A stretch of DNA of 64,000 nucleotides from Holophagaceae bacterium (GTDB lineage Bacteria; Acidobacteriota; Holophagae; Holophagales; Holophagaceae), in NCBI GenBank assembly GCA_021286765.1, contig JAJTBS010000003.1:62001-126000 (forward strand), written 5' to 3'. Every line of letters begins with the position of its first letter. The first letter of the stretch is position 1. The notes under the pieces were generated by a model. The model saw nothing but the letters and a program-made list of their open reading frames with translations. It was not told the DNA's origin and searched no databases. This document shows, piece by piece, positions 1 through 10,975 of the stretch. Position numbers and translations under genes: made by a program.

Positions 1-172
1 TGGGCGGGTTGGAACCGAAGGCGTTGAAGAAGCTGAAAGGCGAGAGGTTCCGGATGCCATCCACCGAGACGGTGCTGGCCAGGGCGATGGGGCGGGGCGC
101 CACACCGCCGCAGAGCAGGGCATTGGTCTGAACGGGATCCAGGTCCCCGGGGAGGATCGTTCGCCGGCTCAG
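1..172 (-). CDS. flavin reductase-like domain protein (partial)
   Basis: The gene runs off the left edge, so only the N-terminal ~57 residues are visible. They read as the start of the FMN-binding split-barrel flavin reductase/flavoredoxin family: a TILPGDLDP opening, then GGVAPRPIALAST and NLSPFSFFNAFGSNPP, which match the flavin-binding N-terminal strands. No ATG, GTG or TTG lies at a sensible position in this frame. The best start is a CTG at 172 (residues LSRRTILPG), overlapping the stop of the upstream peptidase gene by 4 bases, which suggests translational coupling. Family assignment is good; the exact reaction (NAD(P)H:flavin oxidoreductase or electron-transfer flavoredoxin) cannot be told from this fragment. 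Confidence 0.75.
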   Translation of the reverse strand, partial: MSRRTILPGDLDPVQTNALLCGGVAPRPIALASTVSVDGIRNLSPFSFFNAFGSNPP

Positions 173-1197
173 AGCTTCACCGCCTTCGCGCCCCGGTCGG
201 TGGCCTTGAGCCAGCGGATCAGGCCGGGGAAGTAGTGGGGCTGATCGTCCCACATGGCGCAGTGGCTGCCATCCGGGCAGAGCAGGAAGCTGCCGTGCTG
301 CACCTGGGTGGACACCCACTTCATGTGGGCGGGATCCATGGTGTCGTGGTCCGCGCCGATGACGAGGGTGGGCATGGCCAGCTTGGGCAGGTCGGCCTTG
401 CGGTCCCAGCGCTCCAGGCGGCCGGAGGCCCCGAATTCGCTGGGGCCCTGCATGAGCACGTAGATGTCCCGGTTGATCTTGCCGAAGGTGCGGTTGATGG
501 CGTCGGGCCACTCGGGCAGTCGACAGAGGTGCTTGGCGTAGAAGTGCGGGGTGAGCAGCTCCATGTAGCGGGGGCTCTCGTACTGGCCTTTGGCCTCGAG
601 GTCTTTGACCTCCTTCACCACCTCCGGCGGCATCTGCCTGGCCAGCACCGTCTCCGCGTAGCGGTTGTAGTCAGGGATGCTCATCATCATGTTGCTGATG
701 ACCAGGCCCTTCAGGTTGGCGCCGTACTTCAGGGCGTACTCCGTGGCCAGGATGCCGCCCCAGGAGTGGCCCAGCAGGTAGAAGTTGTCCTTGGTCAGAC
801 CGAGGGCCAGGCGCACCTGCTCCACCTCCTCCACGAAGCGGTCCACCGTCCACAGGTCCCGGTCCTTTGGCTGGTCCGAGGCGGCCGAGCCCAGCTGGTC
901 GTAGTAGATGAACTCGATGCCCTCCGCGGGCAGGAACCCCTCGAAGGATTCGAAGCCCTCGTGGGTGGCACCTGGGCCGCCGTGGAGCAGCAGTACCTTG
1001 ATGCGTGGGTTGCTCCCGAAGCGCTTGGTCCAGACCTTGAACGTGCCCTTGGGGGTTTTAATGGGGATCAGCTTGATGCCGCCTTCGCGGACCTTGGAGG
1101 TGTCCGCGAAGTAGCTACGAAGCGTGGGGGCGGCCTTCTGGGCCGCGGCGGGCAGGGCCAGGGCGGCGGCGAGGATCGGGAGCAGGAATCGGCGCAT
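169..1197 (-). CDS. secreted proline iminopeptidase-like alpha/beta hydrolase (S33)
   Basis: 342 aa. An N-terminal signal peptide (LLPILAAALALPAAA) indicates export. The mature part is an alpha/beta hydrolase of the prolyl aminopeptidase (S33) family: the oxyanion loop HGGPG at ~72-76, the nucleophile elbow GHSWGG with Ser at ~145, an acid in GADHD at ~285 and the catalytic His in GSHC at ~312. Such enzymes cleave N-terminal residues, often proline, from peptides. I chose the ATG at 1197 because it opens directly with the signal peptide; the reading frame continues further upstream without support. It overlaps the next gene downstream by 4 bases and lies behind a secreted amidohydrolase, so both may serve extracytoplasmic peptide breakdown. 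Exact specificity is not shown. Confidence 0.85.
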   Translation of the reverse strand: MRRFLLPILAAALALPAAAQKAAPTLRSYFADTSKVREGGIKLIPIKTPKGTFKVWTKRFGSNPRIKVLLLHGGPGATHEGFESFEGFLPAEGIEFIYYDQLGSAASDQPKDRDLWTVDRFVEEVEQVRLALGLTKDNFYLLGHSWGGILATEYALKYGANLKGLVISNMMMSIPDYNRYAETVLARQMPPEVVKEVKDLEAKGQYESPRYMELLTPHFYAKHLCRLPEWPDAINRTFGKINRDIYVLMQGPSEFGASGRLERWDRKADLPKLAMPTLVIGADHDTMDPAHMKWVSTQVQHGSFLLCPDGSHCAMWDDQPHYFPGLIRWLKATDRGAKAVKL

Positions 1198-1262
1198 GGG
1201 GGCCTCGGGGAAGGGTGGGGAAGTCTGACAAGACCCGTGGCCGTTTCGCAAGGGCCTGGATG

Positions 1263-2540
1263 TCAGCGCCGCACGACCTCGCCGCCCTTGACCACCACGC
1301 GGAGGCGCTGCAAGACGCTGATGTCCTTCAGCGGGTCCTCGGGCAGGGCCACGAGATCGGCCCAGGCGCCGGGTTCCAAGGTGCCAAGGTCCTTGGCGCC
1401 CAGCAGGTCGGCGGCCACCACCGTGGCCGACTGGAGGGCCTGGAGGGGCGTCATGCCGCGCTCCACCATCAGGGCCAGCTCCTTGGCGGGGTTCTCCGTC
1501 CAGGGGAAGGCCCCGGCGTCGCTGCCCAGGGCGATCTTCACGCCCTTGGCGAGGCCGCGGCGGAAGGCGGCGGCGAGGATCTCCGGGTATTTCGTTCCGA
1601 GCGGACCGCGACCCTCGGCCACCCAGATCCCCGCGTAGATCGTAGGACACCAGAAGGTGCCTTGCTTCACGGCCCGGTCGAGCAGGTCCTCCGTGAAGCC
1701 ATCGGCGTGTTCCAGCGTGTCGAAGCCGGCGGTGAGCGCCGCGTCGATGCCATCCCAGCCCTTCACGTGGGCCGAGGTGCGCTTGCCCAGCCGGTGGGCC
1801 TCCTCGACGAAGGCCTTCAGCTCCTCGGGCCGGTAGTTGGTCCGGGAGCGCAGGCGGCCATCGGGGCCCTGGGTGATGGCACGGTCCACGTAGACCTTCA
1901 CCCAGTCCGCGCCGCGACGGACTTCATCGCGCACGGCCACGCGGATGGCCTCCACGCCATCCACCACCCGCACGCCCGAGGGCAGATCCAGTTCCCAGGC
2001 GTAGTCCTGCAGCGGGTAGGTGCCCGTGGCGCTGAAGGCCTTCCCGGCGACGAAGAGCCGTGGCCCCGGCACCACGCCCGCCTCGATGGCGCGCTTCAGG
2101 TCCACGTCGGCGTAGCCCGCGCCCTCAGTGCCCAGGTCCCGCAGGGCGGTGAAGCCCCAGTCGAGGGCGGCCTTCGCTGCGGTGGCGGCGCGCAGGGTGC
2201 GATAGGGGATGCTCTCCTTCAGGATCTGGTCGGCATAGTCCTGCTTGAAGCGGTTGCCCTGCAGGAAGACGTGGGTGTGGGCCTCGATCAGGCCGGGCAG
2301 GACCAGCTGGTCCGAGAGGTCCAGGACAGCCATCCCTTTTTTCGCCCGGGCCGACACCTGGCCCCAGGGCCCGACGGCGGCGATGCGGCCCTCCTGCACC
2401 AGCAGACCCTGATCCGCGAGCACCTGGCCGGTGCGCACATCCAGCAGGCGGCCGGCGCGGATGAGGGAGGGCGGCTGGGCCCACAGGGCGAGGCCCAGGA
2501 GGAAGCCGGACAGGAGACGGAGGGCGGGGAACCGGAGCAT
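1263..2540 (-). CDS. secreted amidohydrolase, imidazolonepropionase-like
   Basis: 425 aa with a signal peptide (residues ~1-21, ending ALWAQ). This is an amidohydrolase-superfamily TIM barrel of the imidazolonepropionase-like/Xaa-Pro dipeptidase subgroup. Expected metal ligands are visible: HTH at ~88-90, a Lys in WVKVYVD (~215) that can be carbamylated, His in SAHVKG (~258), His in LEHAD (~278) and Asp in GSDAG (~341). Family members in this subgroup hydrolyse N-acyl or prolyl dipeptides; the substrate here is unknown. It is on the same strand as, and 65 bases before, the secreted iminopeptidase gene, so a shared peptide-scavenging role in the periplasm is a reasonable inference. Confidence 0.85.
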   Translation of the reverse strand: MLRFPALRLLSGFLLGLALWAQPPSLIRAGRLLDVRTGQVLADQGLLVQEGRIAAVGPWGQVSARAKKGMAVLDLSDQLVLPGLIEAHTHVFLQGNRFKQDYADQILKESIPYRTLRAATAAKAALDWGFTALRDLGTEGAGYADVDLKRAIEAGVVPGPRLFVAGKAFSATGTYPLQDYAWELDLPSGVRVVDGVEAIRVAVRDEVRRGADWVKVYVDRAITQGPDGRLRSRTNYRPEELKAFVEEAHRLGKRTSAHVKGWDGIDAALTAGFDTLEHADGFTEDLLDRAVKQGTFWCPTIYAGIWVAEGRGPLGTKYPEILAAAFRRGLAKGVKIALGSDAGAFPWTENPAKELALMVERGMTPLQALQSATVVAADLLGAKDLGTLEPGAWADLVALPEDPLKDISVLQRLRVVVKGGEVVRR

Positions 2541-2582
2541 GCGGCCATGATGGTCGCGCCAGGGCCCGAGGGCAACGCCGGG

Positions 2583-3602
2583 TCAGTCTCCGGCCTCGCC
2601 GGCGGGAGTGCCGGCGTAGAGATCCGGGAGCACGCCGCCCACCAGGTGCGGCGGCATGCCCTCCAGCCGCTCGGGAACGTGGGTGATCGTGTTCACGAGG
2701 CGGCCCAGGCCTTCGATCTCCATGACGACCTCGTCTCCGGCCTTGAGCCAGAGGTTGTCCGTGACCTTCGAACCGTTCAGCTCCAGCAGGCAGCCCGTCC
2801 CCACGGTGCCGCTGCCGATGACCTCGCCGGGGTGCATCTGGATGCCGTAGCTGGTGCGTTGGAGAATCTGGGCGAAGGTCCAGTTCATGCTGTCGGCGTT
2901 GCCATTGGACAACCGGTGCCCATTCACCTCGCAGGTCATGGCGGCGTGGAGGACCTCGCCCTGCGGCGTCCGCTCCAGCTTCAGCTCGTCCTTCGTGACC
3001 AGCCACGGGCCCAGGCTGGTGGCGAAGTCCTTGCCCTTGCAGGGACCCAGCGAAAGCTTCATCTCCTCCATCTGGAGCATGCGGGCGCTCCAGTCATTCA
3101 TCACCATGTAGCCGAAGATGGCCTCGTCGGCCTCTTCCAGCGTGGCGTTCTTCAGGGGCTTTCCCGTGACGATGGCCACCTCCAACTCGAAATCGAGGCG
3201 CACGAGGTGGTGGGCCTGCACCAGCACCTCGCCCGGACCTGTGACGGCCAGGTGGTTGGTGAAGTAGGTGACGGGAAAGAGGTCGAACTCAGGAATCATG
3301 TCCAGTCCGCGGTTGCGGCGGGCCGTGGCCACGTGCTGGCGGAAGGCGTAGCCATCCCGCATGGAGACGGGGCGGGGGATGGGCGCCAGCAGGTGGGTGG
3401 AGGCGGCTTCCAACAGCGCTTTGGCCGGTGGGGCCGCGGTCAGCCGTCGCGCCAGCGGCATGAGTTCATCCTGCCGCCGGATGAGGGTGAGCATGTCCAC
3501 GGCCAGGCGGGGCTCGGCGGCGCCAAAATCAAGGATGCGGCCCTCCGCCACCACGGCACCGATCTTCTCCGTTCCGCCATGCAGGAAGGTCACCAGTTTC
3601 AT
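2583..3602 (-). CDS. fumarylacetoacetate hydrolase (FAH) family protein
   Basis: 339 aa from the ATG at 3602 (MKLVTF); an in-frame start 15 codons upstream adds only an arginine-rich stretch. The C-terminal two thirds is the FAH fold: ELEVAIVTGK carries the acidic metal ligands, followed by GYMVMNDWSAR, the GKDFATSLGPW loop, and GSGTVGTGCLLEL near the C terminus. The family cleaves C-C bonds or decarboxylates/isomerises keto acids in aromatic catabolism (fumarylacetoacetase, HpaG-type isomerase). The length is close to bacterial fumarylacetoacetases, but no other tyrosine or homogentisate genes are adjacent, so the substrate is left open. It lies 55 bases downstream of bioA on the same strand. 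Confidence 0.85.
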   Translation of the reverse strand: MKLVTFLHGGTEKIGAVVAEGRILDFGAAEPRLAVDMLTLIRRQDELMPLARRLTAAPPAKALLEAASTHLLAPIPRPVSMRDGYAFRQHVATARRNRGLDMIPEFDLFPVTYFTNHLAVTGPGEVLVQAHHLVRLDFELEVAIVTGKPLKNATLEEADEAIFGYMVMNDWSARMLQMEEMKLSLGPCKGKDFATSLGPWLVTKDELKLERTPQGEVLHAAMTCEVNGHRLSNGNADSMNWTFAQILQRTSYGIQMHPGEVIGSGTVGTGCLLELNGSKVTDNLWLKAGDEVVMEIEGLGRLVNTITHVPERLEGMPPHLVGGVLPDLYAGTPAGEAGD

Positions 3603-3657
3603 CGCGCGCTCCGGCAAAAAGCCAGTGTAGCGGCGACGGAACATCACTCCTGAGTCG

Positions 3658-5019
3658 TCATTCCAGCAGCTGGAGCAGGGTTTCGGCGGTTTCGGCGAGG
3701 CGGCTCGCCGGCGTGTTCAGGGGCGGCAGCAGGTACAGGCAGTCACCGATGGGCCGCACCAGCAGGCCGTGGTCCAGGGCCCGGCGGTGCAGGCGCCAGC
3801 CGAAGCGGGATTCGGGCTCGTGGGGCCGGCCAGTGGAGGGATCCACCAGGCGGCAGGCTCCGATGGTGCCCAGCACCCGCGCCTGGCGCACGGCCCGGTG
3901 GGCGGCCAGAGCCGTGAAGGCGTCCACCATGGCGGTGTGGAGGGCCGCGGCCTGGGCCAGCACGGGTTCCTCGTCGAAGAGGGCGAGGCTGGCGCAGGCC
4001 ACGGCGCAGGCGGTGGGATTGGCGGTGTAGCTGTGGCCGTGGAGGAAGGCGCGGCCCGAGGCGGGCTCGCCCCAGAACTGCTGGTAGATGGCCTCGGTGG
4101 CCCAGGTCATGGAAAGCGGCAGCGTGCCGCCTGTGAGGCCTTTGGAGAGGCAGAGGAGATCCGGCGCCACCCCGGCCTGTTCGCAAGCCAGGAAAGTGCC
4201 CGTGCGGCCGAAGCCCGTGGCGACTTCGTCGAGGATGAGGTAGACGCCCTGGGCATCACACTGGGCGCGCAGCTCTTGCAGCAGCTCGGGCGGCCACATG
4301 CGCATGCCCCCTGCGCACTGGATGAGGGGCTCTGCGATGAAGGCGGCGAACTGTCCGCCGTGGACCTTGAAGAAGGCGCGCATGTCCTCGCGCGCGGCCT
4401 CCAGGCGCGCGGGCCAGCCCGTGAGGTCGGGATGGATCTCCCGTCGGGGGTCCTCTGGCACCTCCAGCCGGTCGCAGGCCAGCAGCAGGGGGCTGAAGAG
4501 GCCCGTCATGAAGTTCTCCAGCTCGCCCACGCCCACCGCGCCCAGGGTGTCACCGTGGTAGCCGCCGCGCAGGGCGCCGAAGCGGACGCGGCCCCGCTCG
4601 CCCCGCTGCAGCTGGGCCTGGAAGGCCATCTTCAGGGCCACCTCCACCGCGGTGCTGCCGTCATCCGAGAAGAAGGCGCGGGTGAGGCTGGGGGGCAGCT
4701 TGGGGCGGAACCGGGCCACCAGCTCCAGGGCGGGTTCGTGGGTGAAGCCTGCGAACATCGCATGGTCGAGCCGCGCGGCCTGCCGCTCCAGCGCACTCAC
4801 CAGCCGGGGATGGCCGTGCCCGTGCAGGCAGGTCCACCAGCTGGAGATGCCGTCCAGCACCCGCTCCCCGTTGGCCAGCAGCAGGTCGCAGCCCTCGCCG
4901 CCCACCACGGGAACCGGTGGATCGGCTTCATGGACCTTCATCTGGGTGAAGGGGTGCCAGAGGTGGGCGCGGTCCAGGGCCAGGCGGTCGGTCCAGTCGG
5001 GGGGCAGGGGACTTGGCAT
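3658..5019 (-). CDS. bioA: adenosylmethionine-8-amino-7-oxononanoate aminotransferase
   Basis: 453 aa, normal for BioA. It transfers the amino group of S-adenosylmethionine to 8-amino-7-oxononanoate, giving 7,8-diaminononanoate, the penultimate intermediates of biotin synthesis. Class III PLP aminotransferase features are clear: HLWHPFTQM and GISSWWTCLHGHGHP near the N terminus (typical of BioA), GGYHGDT, LILDEVATGFGRTG with the PLP Asp at ~264, and the PLP lysine in LSKGLTGGTLPLS at ~293. It starts 4 bases after the bioD stop, so bioD-bioA form an operon. bioF lies 4 kb away on the same strand; bioB is not in this window. Confidence 0.97.
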   Translation of the reverse strand: MPSPLPPDWTDRLALDRAHLWHPFTQMKVHEADPPVPVVGGEGCDLLLANGERVLDGISSWWTCLHGHGHPRLVSALERQAARLDHAMFAGFTHEPALELVARFRPKLPPSLTRAFFSDDGSTAVEVALKMAFQAQLQRGERGRVRFGALRGGYHGDTLGAVGVGELENFMTGLFSPLLLACDRLEVPEDPRREIHPDLTGWPARLEAAREDMRAFFKVHGGQFAAFIAEPLIQCAGGMRMWPPELLQELRAQCDAQGVYLILDEVATGFGRTGTFLACEQAGVAPDLLCLSKGLTGGTLPLSMTWATEAIYQQFWGEPASGRAFLHGHSYTANPTACAVACASLALFDEEPVLAQAAALHTAMVDAFTALAAHRAVRQARVLGTIGACRLVDPSTGRPHEPESRFGWRLHRRALDHGLLVRPIGDCLYLLPPLNTPASRLAETAETLLQLLE

Positions 5020-5023
5020 GCCC

Positions 5024-5632
5024 TCAGTCTAGGACCAGCACCGGCAGGGGCAGGAACCCCCGCAGCAGCTTGGCGTTGGCTTCGGCCACCTCGGGCGCCG
5101 TGCCGTCGGCCCCTGGGTTGAGCAGCACGGCCTCGATGCGCCAGCCCCTCAGCATGAGGGCTTCGGCCGAGAGCAGGGTGTGATTGAGGGTGCCGAGACC
5201 GCCCAGGGCCACCAGCACGCAGGGAACCTTCTGTTCCGTGGCCCAGGCCAGGAAGTGGGTGGACGGTGCCAGCGGCACCATGAGGCCGCCCACGCCCTCC
5301 AGCAGCACGCGGCCATGGAAGGGCCGCTGGCACCACCGGGTCGCGGCCTCGAGGTCGAGGGTGCGGCCTTCCAACTGGGCCGCGGCCAGGGGCGCCAGGG
5401 GGGCCTGCAGCAGGACGTGGCTTTCCGAGATGATCCCGGGCCCGGCCACGGCGGAGGCATCGGCCTCCGGGTGGTCGGGTCGGTCGACGCCGGTCTGGAA
5501 GGGCTTGCGGTAAGCCACGGGGCCGAGTTCCGCCCAGGCCCGGGCCAGCCGCGCGCAGACATGGGTCTTCCCCACCCCTGTGCCGGTGCCGAGCACCCAC
5601 AGGGGATGGGGAAGGATGTCCGGGCTCAGCAT
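5024..5632 (-). CDS. bioD: dethiobiotin synthetase
   Basis: 202 aa. It closes the ureido ring of dethiobiotin from 7,8-diaminononanoate, CO2 and ATP. The P-loop GTGTGVGKT at ~15-23 is the BioD-type Walker A; AYRKPFQTG and LLEGVGGLMVPL are the diagnostic substrate-binding and Mg/ATP stretches. It is slightly short of the usual ~220-230 aa but has the complete core. It is directly upstream of bioA (4-base gap) and 26 bases downstream of the TPR gene on the same strand, so these three are probably co-transcribed. Confidence 0.95.
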   Translation of the reverse strand: MLSPDILPHPLWVLGTGTGVGKTHVCARLARAWAELGPVAYRKPFQTGVDRPDHPEADASAVAGPGIISESHVLLQAPLAPLAAAQLEGRTLDLEAATRWCQRPFHGRVLLEGVGGLMVPLAPSTHFLAWATEQKVPCVLVALGGLGTLNHTLLSAEALMLRGWRIEAVLLNPGADGTAPEVAEANAKLLRGFLPLPVLVLD

Positions 5633-5658
5633 GGCGGGGCCAGCGTTTCGCCGTCCCG

Positions 5659-6279
5659 CTACTTCTTCAGCTGGCTGAGCATCTGGCGGGCCTGGGCGGC
5701 CTGCTCGCTGCCCGGGGCCAGGGCGATGACCTTGTTCCAGGCCTTGGCGGCTTCATCCGGCTTGTGGAGGTCGCTGGAGTACACCACGCCCATGTTGAAG
5801 AGGCTCTGGACGTGGTTCGGGTCCAGCTTGTTCGCCTTCTGGAAGTTCGCCAGTGCCTTGTCGAACTGGCCCAGGTCACGGTACATCACGCCTTGATCGG
5901 TGAGGACGTTCGGCTCGTCGGGCTTGATGGCAAGCCCCTTGCCGTAGGCATCCACGGCCTTCTGGTGCTGGTGGGTATCGAAGTACTCGTTGCCGAGGGA
6001 GAACCAGGCGGCGAAGTTCTTGGGCTCGGCCAGGACCGTGGCCTCGAGGCGCGTGATCCGGGCCTGGGCCTCCGCGCTGGGAAGGGCGGGACCGGCGGGC
6101 ATGGCCCCCGGCGCGGCGCCGGGCATGGCGCCGCCCAGCGAGGGTGCGGGCATGATGGGGCCGGTCGGGGCCGCCACGACCGGGCGGGCCTCATGCGATT
6201 CTCCGCCGAAGACGAAGTAGCCGGCGAGGAACCCGGCGGCCAGTCCCCCAGCCAGGGCGAACATGATGTTGCGGTTCAA
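5659..6279 (-). CDS. membrane-anchored TPR protein
   Basis: 206 aa from a TTG start at 6279, chosen because AGGAGG sits 6 bases upstream and the next residues (LNRNIMFALAGGLAAGFLAGYFVF) form an N-terminal membrane anchor. A Pro/Ala/Gly-rich linker follows (~30-70), then about three tetratricopeptide repeats (~75-190), for example NFAAWFSLGNEYFD, PNVLTDQGVMYRDLG and HVQSLFNMGVVYS. TPRs mediate protein contacts; no enzymatic domain is present. It resembles the cytochrome c biogenesis/CcmI-like or generic TPR anchors, but no specific role can be assigned. It precedes bioD and may be read with it. Confidence 0.8.
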   Translation of the reverse strand: MNRNIMFALAGGLAAGFLAGYFVFGGESHEARPVVAAPTGPIMPAPSLGGAMPGAAPGAMPAGPALPSAEAQARITRLEATVLAEPKNFAAWFSLGNEYFDTHQHQKAVDAYGKGLAIKPDEPNVLTDQGVMYRDLGQFDKALANFQKANKLDPNHVQSLFNMGVVYSSDLHKPDEAAKAWNKVIALAPGSEQAAQARQMLSQLKK

Positions 6280-6438
6280 ACGGCACCTCCTGATGACCCT
6301 GCGGTCCACTGGAATTCTCCCACAGGTAAGGAAGGATGGCTGCCGTGTCGATGAAATGGGAGCCCGTGCTTCCCTCTGGGAATTCCACGGTTGGCATGGC
6401 GCCCCGCGCACCCTAGGCTGGCCCTCCCGAGGCATCTC

Positions 6439-9035
<2,597 letters not shown>

Positions 9036-9039
<4 letters not shown>

Positions 9040-10178
9040 GCCTTATGCAGGGCCTCAAGGAGACTTGCGGCCAGGGCCGCCATGTCCGCGTCGGATAGGT
9101 GCGCTCCAGTGGTGATCCGGAGCCGGGCCGAGCCCTCCGGAACGGTCGGGGGCCGGATGGCTCGCACATCAAAGCCCCGCCCCTGCAGCGTCTGGGCGAT
9201 GCGGACCGCTTCGGCATCAGGGCCCACGGGAACGGGAACGATGGCCGAGGGTCGATGCGGGTCCCCCAGGGCCTCGCGCAGACGGTCCGCCAGGGCCAGG
9301 GCCCGCTCCCGGCGCCATGGTTCCGCGCGGGCCAGGCGGATTCCCTCCAGGGCTGCGCCCAGCACCGGAGGCGGGAGGGCGGTGGAGAAGATGAAGCCCC
9401 GGGCCCGGTTCAGCAGGTGGTCCCGGAGCAGGCCATCGCAGCAGACGAAGGCGCCGAAGCTCCCGAGGGCCTTGCCGAGGGTCCCCATTACCAGGGGCAC
9501 CCGCCCGTGGACGCCCTGCAACTGGGCCAGACCGGCACCATCGGATCCCAGCAGACCTGTGGCGTGGGCCTCATCGATGAGCAGCAGGGCCCCGTGCTCC
9601 TCGCAGAGGTCGAGCAGGGCGGGAAGATGGGCCGTGTCGCCGTCCATGCTGAACACGGCGTCCGTGGCCACCAGGGCCAGAGCACCGGCCGAGGCTCCGG
9701 CACGCCAGGCCGCCAGCTGCCCGGCCAGGTCATCCAGGTCGAGGTGGCGGTAGATGCCGACCTGGGCCCCGTTCCCCCGAGCCATGCGGCAGCCATCCAC
9801 CAGGGAGGCGTGGTTGAGGGCGTCGGAAAACACGGCATCCCCCCGGCCCGCCAGGGCGGGGATGAGGGTGGCGTTGGCCTGGTAGCCGGTGTTGAAGAGC
9901 AGGCAGGCCTCCGTCCCCTTCCACTGGGCCAGGGTCGCTTCGAGTTCCTCGTGGAGGCCGCAGGTGCCTCGCAGGAGCCGGGCCGCCCCGGCGCCTGCCC
10001 CATGCTTCCGGGAGGCCTGGGCGGCGGCCTCGGCCAGGCGGGGATCGCGCCGCAGCCCCAGGTAGTCGTTGGAGCAGACATCCACCCCCGAGGGCGGGTG
10101 GATGGCCCGGTCCCGGCCCAGGGCCCGCCGGGCCTCGGCTGACTGCTGCAGGCGGGCTCGCCAGGATGGAGGGATCAC
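9036..10178 (-). CDS. bioF: 8-amino-7-oxononanoate synthase
   Basis: 380 aa from the GTG at 10178, chosen because GAGG lies 5 bases upstream and the protein then has normal BioF length; longer in-frame starts give a non-homologous leader. It condenses pimeloyl-ACP/CoA with alanine. PLP alpha-oxoamine synthase motifs: CSNDYLGL, RLLRGTCGLHEELE, FNTGYQANA, SDALNHASLVDG, DEAHATGLLG and the PLP lysine in GTLGKALGSFG at ~236. Closest alternative is another alpha-oxoamine synthase (Kbl), but the nearby bioA and bioD favour BioF. The gene is transcribed away from the BI-1 gene and converges on the hybrid kinase gene. Confidence 0.93.
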
Positions 10179-10269
10179 GGAACCTCGGGAGGGCTGACGG
10201 CAGGGATAGGGTGGGGGGAATGTTAGGATCTGAGGGGGATCCGCGTCCGGATCTCCCTTGGAGCGTGGC

Positions 10270-10950
10270 ATGGAATTCCAGCAGTCGTGGCAGGGAGCTT
10301 CCGAAGGGACCAAGTCCCGGGTCGATTTTGTCCGCAGTGTCTATTTGTGGCTCATGGGCGGATTCGCCGTGGCGGCCCTGGGGGCCCTCAGCGCTCCCAT
10401 GATCGGAAGGGCGCTGATCGCCGTGGCCGGCGGTTTCTGGCACTGGATCCTGTTCGGGGTGCAGTTCGGCTCCCTGATGTTCGCTTCGGCCGTCAGCCGC
10501 AGGCGCCCCCTCAACCGCATTGCCTTCGGCCTCTTCACCTACATCTCGGGTGCCATCGCGGGCATCGTCGCCCTCATCGTGGCCCAGGGCGCGGGTTTCA
10601 TGCCGGTACTCACGGCCTTCAGCCTCACAGGGGTGGTCTTCCTGACCCTGACGGTGACGGCCTTCGTGTCGAAGCGGGACTTCAGCTTCCTGCGGAACTT
10701 CGTGATCGTCGGCGTCGTCGTGGCTGTCTTCGGGAGTCTGGCCGCCGCCATCTTCCACCTGGAGACCCTAAGCCTCGTCATCTCCGGCGTGGCCGTCATC
10801 GCGTTCTCGGCGAAGCTGCTCTGGGACACCTCGGCCATGCTGCGCACCCAGGATTTCGGCGATCCCGCCGGCTTCGCCCTCTCCCTCTTCGTGAGCCTCT
10901 ACAACATCTTCATCTCGCTGATGAACCTTCTCGGCGGACGGCGCCGCTAG
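10270..10950 (+). CDS. Bax inhibitor-1 family membrane protein
   Basis: 226 aa. The ATG at 10270 has GGAG 6 bases upstream; a TTG four codons earlier would place the SD inside the gene. Seven hydrophobic segments span the protein, with the BI-1/YccA family features: a short N-terminal cytoplasmic part (SRVDFVRSVYLWLMGG), NRIAFGLFTYISG, and the C-terminal LLWDTSAML...ALSLFVSLYNIFISLMNLLGGR, where conserved acidic residues would regulate ion leak. Bacterial homologues (YbhL/YccA) are inner-membrane proteins linked to FtsH modulation or Ca2+ leak. It lies 25 bases upstream of the SurA-like genes; the link may be envelope stress, by inference only. Confidence 0.92.
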   Translation: MEFQQSWQGASEGTKSRVDFVRSVYLWLMGGFAVAALGALSAPMIGRALIAVAGGFWHWILFGVQFGSLMFASAVSRRRPLNRIAFGLFTYISGAIAGIVALIVAQGAGFMPVLTAFSLTGVVFLTLTVTAFVSKRDFSFLRNFVIVGVVVAVFGSLAAAIFHLETLSLVISGVAVIAFSAKLLWDTSAMLRTQDFGDPAGFALSLFVSLYNIFISLMNLLGGRRR

Positions 10951-10975
10951 GCGCCCAGGCATCCAAGGAAAAACC

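Noticed and set aside
1215-3653. Long plus-strand frame opposite the amidohydrolase and FAH genes
   Set aside because: Antisense shadow; rich in His, Gln, Gly and Val, with no known domain, while the minus strand carries two intact enzyme genes.
10179-10269. Possible BirA biotin operator between bioF and the BI-1 gene
   Set aside because: No TTGTAAACC/GGTTTACAA-type palindrome; only short GATC-containing inverted repeats.
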